From contig JAUCBN010000028.1 of NCBI GenBank assembly GCA_035048815.1, positions 9,479,001 to 9,543,000 on the forward strand: DNA of 64,000 bases, read 5' to 3'. The notes under the pieces are model-generated. The model was not told the DNA's origin. It worked only from the letters and a program-made list of their open reading frames with translations, and made no database searches. Positions 36,701-47,876 of the stretch are shown here, piece by piece (the stretch's first letter is position 1; the number at the start of each line of letters is the position of its first letter). The translations under genes and the position numbers were made by a program. The DNA is from Abelmoschus esculentus. Taxonomy: Eukaryota > Streptophyta > Magnoliopsida > Malvales > Malvaceae.

Positions 36701-36712
36701 TGGTATCAGAGC
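36701..36712 (+). other. PBS of the Tekay-type chromovirus
   Basis: TGGTATCAGAGC, complementary to the 3' end of plant initiator tRNA-Met, five bases after the LTR end. Confidence 0.92.
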
Positions 36713-36848
36713 TTTTGGTTATATGATTCTCGGATCGAAAGAAATGTGCATGCATCATATAAGATTGAACTATGCCACCTAGGAGTTTTATATTGTACTT
36801 GTTTGTGTTCTTGCTTATTTGAATAATATTTATTTACCTTTTTGTAGT

Positions 36849-38169
36849 ATGGTTGATACAAGACTGGTCCTAGGTGATGAAAGTCCTGAGCGCTCATCTA
36901 ACGAGAATGATAGTGTGAGGATGGAACTGAATCCTCCGTTAGAACAAGAATAACCTCCGATTGAGGTTACCTCTGAGCCGGTAGTCCCGGTTGTACAAGA
37001 TGTTCAAAGAGAATGTCTCTTGAGCATGAAAGGAATGTTTGATCAATTAGTATCTGATTTGAGACAAGATCGTCCCGTTGTCCCTACTAATGTTAGACCA
37101 AGTAGGGCTCCTATTGAGAAACTTACCCGATATTGAGACTATATTTTCACGAGTTGTAATAAGGATAAACCCGAGGAACCTGAACAATGGTTAGAAAGAA
37201 CTACTCAAATTTGACTAAGCAATTTAGTGCTTAGACGAACACAAACTTGAGTGTGCTATTTCGCTTCTACTGATGAAGCCTTACGTTGGTGGGAGACAAC
37301 AACTTTGAACGTTCTTACCGACTCTATTACATGGGACTTCTTTGTAGAGGAGTTCAAGAAGAAGTATATCAGTGAGCAGTATTTGGCTGAAAGAAGAAAG
37401 AGATTTTTGTATTTGAAGCAATCTAATAGGCCTATTGAGCAATATGTGGCATACTTATGTAAGTACTGCAAATATGGTGCGGAGTACATCAAGACCGAGA
37501 AACAGTAATGTCAGATGTTCATTGATGGGCTGAATAATGAGATGAGTCCCATGTTCACTTCTTTGGGAATCACTGATTTTTAGATTCTAGTTAATCGGGC
37601 TATTGCTACCGAAGCCAAGATGAAAGCTTCGAAAAAGAGGAAAAATGGAAATAAGAATGACAAGAAGCGGAAATGGGAGGATAAGTCGGATTGGAATGTA
37701 AAGAGAGCAAGCACCAAAGAGAAGGCTTCTTGACCTACCACCTGAGTCCAAGAGCCAGTATATGCCGAGACCTCAATCGGCAAATAAAACTTCGGCCACG
37801 GTTGCATCTGTTCATAGTATGGGGAATTCTGGAAAAGCTCCAACTTGTCAGTTTTGTCAGAAGTTTCATGCCGGACCTTACCGGCTTCAGATGAAACTAT
37901 GTTATGCTTGTGGTGGGTCAGGCCATTTTATTCGGGATTGCCCTCAGAATCCAAATAGAGTTACTTCTCAGTCTCGTGCCTATCAGAATCCTCCACCACA
38001 GAATAGAAACAAGGGTCCAAGACAGGCCCATTCCGGGAATCAAAGTAGAGGAAAAGACCCTCAGTCAGCCCCTCCTTGTCAGGAATCTCGAGCTCCTGCT
38101 AGAATATACAACATTCGTGGTAGAGGAGAGGAAGAGTCTCCCAATGTGATTACAGGTACCGTTGAATGA
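36849..38169 (+). pseudogene. Degenerate gag of the Tekay-type chromovirus
   Basis: It probably starts at the ATG at 36,849 (MVDTRLVLGDE). The retrotransposon gag region (EALRWWETTTLN, YISEQYLAERRKRFL, IEQYVAYLCKYCKY) is at 37,265-37,485. The zinc knuckle CYACGGSGHFIRDCP is at about 37,900-37,945, with C-X2-C-X4-H-X4-C intact. Frameshifts near 37,215-37,235 and 37,730, and stops (for example 36,949 and 37,506), break it. In the family, gag packages the RNA in a cytoplasmic particle. Confidence 0.85.
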
Positions 38170-41100
38170 AATTTAAGTCCTGCATATGCTTTGATAGATT
38201 CAGGATCTACTCATTCTTTCGCATGTTCTAAAATGCTTGTCAAAGTTAAGTTAGAGCCTGAAATTGTTGATAAGGGTCTTGTAGTATCAAACTCTATAGG
38301 AGGTATAATGAATGTTAACATTATTTGTAAAGACTCTCCGATCTCAATTCGAAACATTCCATTTCAAATTGATCTGTTTATTCTACCAACTTGTGAGTTT
38401 GACCTTATATTGGGGTTAGATTGGCTAACCAAACATAAAGCTTGGATCGAATATTAGAATCGAAGATTGTATCTTCGTGGTTTAGGAAAGGAGTCAATTC
38501 TCCTAATTGATAAGAAACCAACTTCGATCTTTGTTGTTATGGTTTTACAAGATGAGTATGATTTGGGGTTGTCAAAAATTCCAGTGATATCCGAATTTGT
38601 TGATGTCTTCCCTGAGGAAATCTCTGGCCTTTCTCCAACCAGAAAAGTAGAGTTTGGGATTGAAGTCCATCCTGGGACTAATCTGGTGTTGATAGCTCCT
38701 TATAGAATAACACCTATTGAGTTGAAAGAGCTTAAGAAGCAACTCTGAGAGCTACAAGATAAAGGATCATCCGACCTAGCTCTTCACCATGGGGTGCTCT
38801 GGTTTTGTTCGTCAAGAAAAAAGATGGTACGATGAGGCTTTGTATTGACTATTGGCAATTAAATCAAGTTACCATCAAGAACAAGTATCATTTGCCTAGA
38901 ATTAAAGATTTGTTTTATCAGCTTAAGAATGCTACGGTATTCTCTCAAATTGACCTTTGATCGGGGTATTATCAGATGAGAGTAAAAGAAGAAGATATCC
39001 CTAAGACTGCTTTCAGAACTCAATATGGCCACTTTGAATTCTTGGTGATGCCATTTGGGCTAACCAATGCCCTAGCGGCATTTATGGATCTTATGAATCG
39101 GATGTTCAAACCTCATCTTGATAAATTTGTGGTTGTCTTTATTGATGACATTCTAGTTTATTCTCGAAATAAGAAGGAACACTCGGAACACCTTCGAATT
39201 GTCCTGCGAACTCTTCGGGAATGACAGATGTTTGCTAAGTTCTCAAAGTTTGAATTTTGGTTATCAAAAGTGTCATTCCTTGGCCATGTGATCTCGGTAG
39301 AAGGAATCAAAGTTGATGCTAAGAAAGTGCAAACTATTTTGGATTGGAGACCTCCGAGGAATGTTACCGAGGTTAGAAGTTTCCTTGGTTTAGACGGGTA
39401 TTATAGGAGATTCGTTAAGGGATTCTCTACGATTGCTTTTCCCTTAATTGAACTCCTCCGAAAAGATCAATTGTTTGAATGGTCCGAGCACCAACAAAGA
39501 AGCTTTGATCAAATTAAGCAAGCTTTAACTCATGCTCTTGTTCTTATTCAACTAGAATCCGTTAAGGAATTCACCGTGTATAGTGATGATTCATATTCGG
39601 GATTGGGTTGTGTTTTGATGAAAGGAAATAATGTGGTTGCTTATGCATCAAGGCAATTGAAGCCTCATGAATTGAACTACCCCACTCATGATCTTGACTT
39701 AGCGGCTATCGTATTTGCTCTCAAAATATGGAGATAATACTTATATGGTGAGAAGTGTTACTTGTACACCGATCACAAAACTCTTAAATATCTCCTAACT
39801 CAGAAGGAGTTGAATTTGAGATAGAGAAGATGGATAGAATTACTAAAAGACTATGACTTGGTCATTGACTACCATCTTGGAAAGGCCAATGTGGTGGCCG
39901 ATGCTCTTAGCCGTAAACCGACATTGGGTAAGCTATTTGATAACTTTAAAATGATAAAAGCTTCCTTTGAATTTTCATGCCTAATTTTGAAAATTTCTTT
40001 GTAGCCCCAAATTCGATTAATGCTCATCTTCTAGTATTTCGAAAGCAAGGATATTTGTATGAACTTCAGGTTCAATCTGATTTGATTACGAGAATTAAAT
40101 ATCTTCATCAATTTGATTCTGAGCTTCAAGCTATTGCATCAAAGCTTGATTCGAAAGTTAATGTCGAATTCTCCCTCAATTAAAATGGATCACTCTACTT
40201 TAGAGATAGAGTATATGTACCAAATAACGAGGAGTTGAAAAGAGATATCCTACAAGAAGCATATCAAAGTCCATTCTCGATCCATCCTGATTCTGTTAAA
40301 ATGTATAAGGATTTGAAATCTTTGTATTGGTGGCCTGGCATGAAAGCAGCCATCACGGACTTTGTATCTCGATGCATGACTTGTCAGAAAGTCAATTTTG
40401 AACACCGAGCCCCTACGGGATTGCTCCAGCCTATTGAATTGTCTGAATGGAAATGAGATCGAGTAACGATGGATTTTGTTACTGGTTTACCTGTCACACC
40501 GAGGAAGAATGATGTTATTTGGATGATTGTTGATAGACTCACTAAGTCTGCACATTTTATTCTGGTTCGAAAGAACATGAATTCGGAAACCTTAGGAGTT
40601 ATATATCCGTGAGGTGATTCGTTTACATAGTGTGCTGACATCCATCATTTCTAATAGGGATCCGAATTTCACCTACAGATTTTGGAAGTCTTTGCAAAAG
40701 GCTCTCGAACTAAAGTGCATCTTAGCACTTCTTTCCATCCGCAGACGGATGGCCAGTCTGAGAGAGTGATACAAGTGTTGGAAGATATGTTACGTGCTTG
40801 TGTCATAGACTTTTGAAAGAACTGGGAAAAGTCCCAACCCTTGGTGGAATTTACATACAAAAATAGCTATCAAGCATCGATTCAGATGGCTCCTTTTGAA
40901 GCTCTATACGAAAGGAAATATAAAACTCCTTTGTGTTGGTCTGAATTGGGGGAGAATAAGGTTTTAGGACTCATATGATCCGAAAAACTGAGGAACAAAT
41001 CTGAATTATTCATGATCGACCAAGACAAGCCTTTGACAGACAAAAAGCTTATGTAGATTTGAAACGAAGAGACATTCTGTATAATGTGGGAGATAGGGTC

Positions 41101-41520
41101 TTCCTAAAAGTTTCTCCTTGGAAGAAAGTCTTCAGATTCTGGAAAAAGGGAAAGCTTAGCCCTTGGTTCATTGGACCCTTTGAAATTGTTGAAAGAATTG
41201 GCCCGGTGGCCTATCGTCTTACACTCCCTAGTGAGTTTAAAAAGATACATAATGTCTTTCACGTCTTTATGCTTAGAAAGTATAGATCTGATCCTTCTCA
41301 TGTTTCAGAATCGGAGGAACTAGAGTTGAGCCCTAACTTGTCTTATAAAGAAGAATCGGTTCGGATCCTTGATCGAGAAGTGAAAAGGCTTCGAAAAAGA
41401 ATGTTCCATTGGTAAAAGTCCTTTGGAGGAATCACAAAAAGAAGAAGCTACTTGGGAACCCGAAGATACGATGAAAGTATAATATCCGCAATTATTTCTT
41501 CCAGGTAAATTCGAGGGTGA
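38170..41520 (+). pseudogene. Degenerate pol of the Tekay-type chromovirus
   Basis: Protease with LIDSGSTHSFACS (about 38,190). RT with TAFRTQYGHFEF and FIDDILVYSRNKKEH (about 39,140) and RSFLGLDGYYRRF. RNase H with VYSDDSYSGLGC (about 39,578) and LGKANVVADALSRK (about 39,880). Integrase zinc finger ending CMTCQKVNFEH (about 40,375), catalytic-core pieces (TMDFVTGLP near 40,468; HPQTDGQSERVIQ near 40,738), and the C-terminal NVGDRVFLKVSPWKK and GPFEIVERIGPVAYRL (41,080-41,220). A chromodomain-like tail with EATWEPEDTM-type text is near 41,440-41,480. Premature stops include one inside the RT (IDL-stop-SGYYQ, 38,957), so it is dead. The chromodomain marks it as a chromovirus. Confidence 0.88.
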
Positions 41521-41528
41521 ATTTCTTT

Positions 41529-41542
41529 TAAGAAGGGGAAAT
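41529..41542 (+). other. Polypurine tract of the Tekay-type chromovirus
   Basis: TAAGAAGGGGAAAT directly before the LTR start TGTAACACCC. The preceding copy reads AAGGAGGGGAGAAT at the same place. Confidence 0.85.
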
Positions 41543-43642
41543 TGTAACACCCTAAAAACCGAGTTAATAAAATGGCTCGAGTAAATTATAGATTAAATCG
41601 AATCATATATTAATTTTATTAGAATAAATGGACCTAATTGAATTAAATAAGTAATTAAGAGGTTGCTTGGCAATTATAAAAATTCCCTAGACTATCCTTA
41701 GCCACAAATTAAACTTAGTTATAACAATGGAGGCAAGGTTGACAATTCATACATTTAATGAATATTTTATCATCTTCCTCTTCCCCCAAACCCCCTTTTC
41801 ACGTGAGAAACAAAGAAAGGAAGGAAGAAATAAAATTTGAGAGAAAATTTAGGGGAAAATCAATGGAGGATGATAAGAGCTTTGCATGAAGAGAGATTTG
41901 ACTAGGGATCACATTCAATTAGCTTGGTAAATCCATCATTCCCTAAATCGAAAATTTTAGTGTTTTGAACTTTTGGTATTTTTATTTTTCTATGATGTTT
42001 AAAGTAAATTAGGTTCATAGAAGCTTAAATTGAGGATTATATTTGCTTAGGCTTAGCTCTTGAAGTATGAACAATGGATAAGGAAGCTTGGAAATTAAAT
42101 TGTTGAAAATATGATAATGGTGCTATTTGATTTGATAAGATGATGAAATTGGGGATTAGTTGATACTAATTTTGTGTTTGGAATGCTTGAAATTTATGAG
42201 AATGAGTTTGAGATTAGAATCAACCCATGAAATAAAAATTATTCAATTTTGCCTAGAAAATATCATTCTAAATAGCTATCTTTGAAAAATTCCCTAGGTC
42301 ATATTTGTTGGAGTTATGATCTGAAATTTTGAAGTAGAATATTTTTATATACCTAGTTTAAGTGAAAATTTACGGAATCCCAATCCGAGTTCGGTAGAGA
42401 AAGATATAAGCGTTGTCGTAAGGACCGTTCGAATAGTCCCGAATCTAGACGGGTCTGTTTTGAGTGAACTCTGGTACTGATTGGATATGAATTAAATTGT
42501 GAGGTTAATTTTTTCTTTTTATAGGATTCTCTTATCTTTATAAGAACATAAAATAGGCTCAATTTGGACATCGAAGCTAGGAGATATGATCGAATTAAGA
42601 AAGGGTAGTAAAGTTGTCTCTAGAGAACAAATGAGGATATTTACATATGTTAAGCATGTGATTGTTTGAATTAAGTAATTTGGATGTATTCTAATGAATT
42701 GTTATATGATTATGGTTTGCTAGAGAATCCGAGAGAAGAGAATACTGAAGAAGAGGAAAGACTCGAACAAGATAGAAAAAGAGGCAAAGGAATCACGATC
42801 TACAATCCTTGAATAGCTTAGAATCAATTGTGAGTGTGGCATACCTTAGGGTTAGGATCTAGGATCCTAACCACCTTTGTTATTTGAATTTATTTATAAT
42901 GTAACCGAACTAATAAAATAATTAGTAATACAGGAAGGAGGATTAAATGTCAACGATTGTTTGATATCATGTTTGAGTGCTAGATGTTAGACTAGCTTAG
43001 AACATTTACATAGCTTGAAAATGCCGAGGTAAGTATTGGCACGCGGATACAGATGCCAGGTACGCGAGACATGCATGAGACATATTTATGTTAGCATAAT
43101 ATATGTTTGGTTTGACAACATGATAATTGCTTTTGGTTTGAAATTATGATATATGTTGGCATGAAGGCTTTAGAATGATGCTTTGTTGATAACATGGTAT
43201 GTATGCAAGTATGTTCACACGATATATAAATATGTTTGATAATAGCATATTGAATGCTTTTGTTGGTAGCATGTTATGAACTCATGCTTTTGTAATATGA
43301 CAATTGGATAATATGAACTGAACTTGAGTAAAAGAATAATGAAATCCTTATCGAGCCTTGGTTTATAGTTGGTCATAGGTAGTACAGCATGCTTAGGTTC
43401 TAAGCTCATTTGTTAGTACTCCGATATTTCTATTTAGTATTTTGGTACTTCTGTTGGTACTATGGGTACCTTTGTTTGGTGGTTAGTCACTATTTGTAGA
43501 TACCAGGATATCTTTTGTTAGTGCCTTCGCGGTACTTCTGTTGACTCGCTTACCTAGTCTAACTATACCAAGGCAACTGTCCAAAATCAATTCGAAAGTT
43601 AAGGCATAAACTAAGAAATCCATCTGTAAATGTATTGCTTGT

Positions 43643-43798
43643 GAAGCATTTGATTATATATTGTCATTGAGCATTTGACTACATGTTGCCATTAAGCATT
43701 TAATTATATGTTGTCATTGAGCATTTGACTACATTTTTCCATTGAGCATTTGATTATATGTTGCCATTGAGCATTTGACTACACATTGCCATTGAGAA
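43643..43798 (+). repeat. 25-bp LTR minisatellite, six units
   Basis: Alternating ATTATATGTTGTCATTGAGC and ACTACATGTTGCCATTGAGC units, i.e. a 50-bp higher-order repeat. There are twice as many units as in the first LTR. Confidence 0.85.
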
Positions 43799-44639
43799 TT
43801 CGAATATGAAATTGTAATGAGCATCTAGTTTGTGAATTTAGCTTGTATGCTATTAACATGAAAAAATGTAAATTATGACAAGCATGATAAATAGGATACA
43901 TGATAGGCACGATATACGATGTTTAATCCATTATGTGAAATTGATTGATTGCTTACTGAAGCATGTTATTTTGTTTGATTAATGTCTATACGGTTAGACT
44001 TAGGGCTGCCTCACCAAGTACTTCGTAAGCACTTACCACCGTTTGTTTTCTCCTTTCTAAAACAACAGGTTAACGAGCCAAGGAGCTAGATTGAAATCGA
44101 TCGAGGGCAAGGATATCAAGCAAGCCAAAGTATGGTAATTTGTATTTTTGTAACTCCTAGCTTATGGTGGCATAGTGATCATACTTTGACTAGTTTCATG
44201 CATTTGAGATTTTGGCTCATGTTTTGTATATGTTAGCTTGATAATTGATTATGGTATGTAAGCCATAAGGCTTAGTGTGATTAGGCTAGCTACATGCATT
44301 TCGAGTTTGGCCTTGGCTTGTGTATGTGGGTATTTGGAATATGTATATGGTATGTAAGTGAATATGATGACATGAGAAGCATGGAACTAAGTAAGATAAT
44401 CTATGAATCCTCAAAACTACATTAAGGGTAGGATGTTGCCATAGATGAAGTATAGGTCGAAAAGATTAGTTTGCATATTGAATAGCCAATTGGTATGTGG
44501 CATTGGACTTGTAAGACGTTACTCGGTGGCTATACATGTTGGAATAAACCTCTAAAGGTTAAGGATGGCTTGAGACCATATAAATGGTCTTTTGGTTAGT
44601 GTCTAGGTGCCTTAGAAGATGCAAACCTGCTACTTCGAG

Positions 44640-45016
44640 TAAGGATATCGATACAGACCCCACGAGTATCGATACCCCCTTGTTTAAGGCCCATATGGTC
44701 CGGTACCTGGTTCGATGTCAGGTCTTCCAGTAGCGAAATGGCATCGATACTAGTTTTGATGCCGAGCCCTACAATGAACTTCCTGGTTCGATACCAGTAT
44801 CGAACCAGGCTACTCAACCTTAGTCAACAAGTTAACCAAGTAAACCAGTATCGATACCTGATTTGATACTGGGGCTTCTAGTGATGAAATTGCATCGATA
44901 CCTGTTTCGAACTAAACCTTTCAACCTTGGTTAGCGGGTCAACATTGTTGACCTGTATCGGACTGGGGTTCGATACCTTGTTCTGATACCTTTGTATGGG
45001 GGTATCGATACCCCCA
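44640..45016. repeat. TATCGATACC palindrome cluster, second LTR
   Basis: Same arrangement as 36,005-36,380, ending with a perfect 18-bp palindrome GGGGGTATCGATACCCCC at 44,998-45,015. Also GGTTCGATACCAGTATCGAA at about 44,786-44,805. Confidence 0.88.
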
Positions 45017-45330
45017 ACCATTTAGGTTCAACCATTTAAGTTGAGTTAAAATTTGGTAATGAGATCCAGTATTAGACTAATGATAATCGAAAAACAAATA
45101 AGTTCAACATTAATTAATAAGTGATCTAAATTTAAGTTCGAAATTGATATATACATAAGTTTAAGAAAGTTTTAAATTGGCCCCAAATTAGTAAGAGTTA
45201 CCCGAGATTTGACTCGTAATGGATTACAAATAATTGAAATGTTAATAAAATGAATACAACTTTCAGTCTATTTACAAGCTATAAGTCCAATCGACGCCCC
45301 CGTCTCCTAACTCGAGGAGAGGGTACCACA

Positions 45331-45795
45331 TCTTAATGGTCGTTTGGTACTTGTACTGAGATCTTCACGGCATTAGTTTTATTTTGATTCTGTTAGTGGT
45401 CATAAAAAGATAAATCTCACTTGGTCAATGGTTGTTTGCAGAAGTAATCATATATGGATAGCGAAGTAATCTACCTAATGTTTGATTTGTTCACCCTTTC
45501 TTTTCACCTCGTAAATCGTGTAGTTTGGATAGAGAAGATGAGATTTAAGAAAAATTCTAGATTTTGACGATATGATAACTTCTATGCAAGTATTTACTTT
45601 TACTTTGTACCTATGATTGTATGAGATTTCTAATAACTTTTGTATTTTTTTAAAAAAATATTTAGTTGTTATTATAAAAAAAACTAATATATTATTTTAA
45701 ATTTTTAAACATAGAAATGATGAAATATTCCTTTCCTTTTTTTACGCTATTATTCGTTCGAGAATTAAAATACAGGGTAATTATATCATGTATTA
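45331..45795. other. Intergenic sequence, unassigned
   Basis: AT-rich, no coding similarity. The opening TGGTCGTTTGGTACTTGTAC resembles ends of small hAT-like elements, but no matching second end was found. Confidence 0.35.
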
Positions 45796-46139
45796 GTGGT
45801 GGAAATATTTTATCTTCACAAGCGTCCCAAATTTAGGGGTTAATGATTCGGTTTATAGTTTATAGTTTATGAGTTTATATTTATATCTTTAGAATTTAAG
45901 GATTTTTTTTTGAATTTAAAGTTTAGGTTTAGAATTTAAAGATTATATATCTCATAACCTAAATCCCTAACATATTATCATAAAAATCTAAACCCTAACC
46001 TATATTCTCTATATCCTAACCCTAAACCCTTAAATTTTAACCAAAACCACTAAATTCTAGACACGTAAATATAAAACTCTAAACTATATCTGTAACTCTT
46101 AAAATTGAGGCGCTTGTGAGAACAAAATATTTCCACCGC
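45796..46139. mobile_element. Foldback MITE-like element with telomere-like interior
   Basis: Inverted ends of about 38 bases: GTGGTGGAAATATTTT and TCACAAGCG on the left match the complement of CGCTTGTGAG and AAAATATTTCCACCGC on the right. The halves are complementary further inside (GAATTTAAGG against CCTTAAATT), so the whole folds into a hairpin. The interior contains degenerate CTAAACCCTAA runs. No ORF and no clear target duplication. Confidence 0.65.
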
Positions 46140-46145
46140 CGCCGT

Positions 46146-46717
46146 TTAGGACTGTAAATGAGACGAAATAGATCGTGAGCTACTTGAGTTCAACTTGGTC
46201 AAAGCTCGATCAAAACTCGATTCGATTAGACTCGACTCGAGTTCTTAACGAGTCAAGTCGAGCTACATGATACTCAACTCGAAAAGCTCATGAGCTATTC
46301 GAAAACATAAATATACTATTTTTATTTTTTTATAATTTAAAATCTAAATTTCTAAACTTAAAACCCTAAAATCTAAACCTTAAACATAAATCTTAAACCC
46401 TAAATTAAGATATTCAAACAAAAAATTAACAAGTTTGAGTTTATACAACTTGTGTATCAAAGTTTTTTCTTCATTAGGCTTTAAATGAGATATGAGAGAT
46501 AAAAGTTACTCAAGTTTAACATGGTCAAAGATCGATCAATACTTGGCTCGATTAGGCTCGAACTTGACTCGAGTTCTTAACAAGCCGAACCGAGCTCAGA
46601 TATTTCAGGCTTGTTTAAAATTACTCAAGCTCGAACTCGACTCGAAATCCTAACGAACCGAATCGAGCCGAGTTTAGCACTACTTGAGCTCGGCTCGGCT
46701 CGTTTATACACCCCTAC
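46146..46717. mobile_element. Small inverted-repeat element rich in CTCGACTCGA
   Basis: Imperfect inverted ends: TAGGACTGTAAATGAGACGA at the left and the complement TAGGGGTGTATAAACGAGCC from the right. The interior alternates ACTCGA/GCTCGA-type words. It abuts the foldback element, and CCGCC occurs next to both ends, a possible short target duplication. Family unknown; no protein encoded. Confidence 0.55.
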
Positions 46718-47545
46718 CGCCAATACATCTTATATTTCCTTAAAATATATCATTGTATCTGAATATTAACATTTGAAAGAAAATTCACTGGTAAATCAGT
46801 TTTTAAAATTCGATTTTAAAACCAACAAAGAATTTTATAAAAAAATATTTTATTTTAAAACAGTCATCCAATATAAAATAATCTCTAATTGCAGCTCAAT
46901 TTGAAAAAAATACCAATAAAATAGTTTTTAAAATTTATGATTCTACACCAATAAACACTAAAGTAAATAAAATGAAACATTAGATGCTAAAATCGATAAT
47001 TTTATAATTTTTGTACTATAACCATGTCATTATCCCTTTACATTATACAACCCACTGCTTATTTATTTCGATTTATTATTGTCGAGTGTTTTAACCATGG
47101 TTAAGTTCCCCACACGGTTTCTAATTCAATCCTGGTTACTCTCTAGATCTCACCAATATGTTTGGCATGCACTCAAAAAACGCGTGAAACCCAATTTGCG
47201 CGCCTTTTATTCCCTTCCTACGTGGCAACTCATCTATTTCGTGCTCTCACGTTAGCCGGCTCTGTCCTGTCATCCACTGCCACGTGACGGTTCATGTCCT
47301 CTGACTGTTAGTCAATTTGTGCATATGTTGCCGGTTTTATAACCGGCTCTTGGTCTGCCCTTTAAAGCGACTGCAACTTCTTCGTCAACGTCATCGTAAT
47401 CTGCAAGATCTTTAAGTGCTATTATTAAATGAAATTATTTAATCAGATTCTTTTTCTTCAATTGGAGTTTTACACTTTTCTTTCCGCAGTTGAAGTGAAA
47501 CAGAGGATTTTGTTTTGATCATTAGGCTTCTCTTATTTTTCAGAG
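46718..47545 (+). promoter_or_regulatory. Promoter and first untranslated exon region of the kinase gene
   Basis: About 0.8 kb between the last small element and the first likely splice donor. A G-box CACGTG lies at 47,281-47,286 inside CTGCCACGTGACGG, and TACGTGGC (ACGT core) at 47,219-47,226. A TATA-like TTTATAA is near 47,336, so transcription may start around 47,370. In plants bZIP and bHLH factors bind such G-boxes. The exact start is inferred. Confidence 0.5.
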
Positions 47546-47834
47546 GTAATTTTCGAATTTAATCTGGGGATTTTGTTCAAATTTATGAAAGATCTGTGAT
47601 AGAAAAGGATTTAGAGAGGAATTGGATTAGAGGAATCAATATGTCATCATCTGGATAATCTGGGAATAATTACTTTTTTTTTTCCTTTTTGATTTATTGA
47701 TTAACCTTGAATCTGCAACTGAAAATTGTTAGTACGATTCAAAGAAGGCAAATAATTTTCATTTAAACTTATTTGTGTTTTTATTAGTTTTTGATGATAT
47801 GTAGTTTTGCATGTATGATTTTTTGTTGTTGTAG
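47546..47834 (+). other. Probable intron in the 5' untranslated region of the kinase gene
   Basis: A donor CAGAG/GTAATTTT at 47,546 and an acceptor TTGTTGTTGTAG ending at 47,834 leave a short untranslated piece (47,835-47,876) before the ATG. No coding potential in between. Leader introns at this place are common in plant kinase genes; this one is inferred from splice sites only. Confidence 0.5.
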
Positions 47835-47876
47835 ATTATTGGATAGAGTTGGTGTTGTGATTGGGACTTGTTGATA

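Larger units (their letters stand above)
32805..45330 (+). mobile_element. Tekay-type chromovirus in internal end-LTR-internal-LTR arrangement
   Basis: A complete LTR (32,978-36,695), PBS (36,701-36,712), internal region (36,696-41,542) and second LTR (41,543-45,330) form one full-length element. But 32,805-32,977 in front of the first LTR matches 41,376-41,542, the 3' end of the internal region including the polypurine tract. The first LTR was therefore the 3' LTR of one copy and the 5' LTR of another, as after unequal recombination. No target duplication is visible at the left. Confidence 0.85.
41543..45330 (+). repeat. Second LTR of the Tekay-type chromovirus
   Basis: TGTAACACCC...GGGTACCACA, about 3.8 kb. 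It is slightly longer than the first LTR mostly because of extra minisatellite units. The flank after it starts TCTTA; no matching duplication is found on the left, as expected for a recombined array. Confidence 0.9.

Noticed and set aside
36701..36720. TGGTATCAGAGC as part of a tRNA gene
   Set aside because: It is a retrotransposon PBS next to an LTR end; no tRNA body is present. The same holds at 9,101, 55,012, 56,390 and 61,373.
45950..46040. CTAAACCCTAA runs as an interstitial telomere
   Set aside because: Degenerate, short, and part of the hairpin arms of a foldback element.
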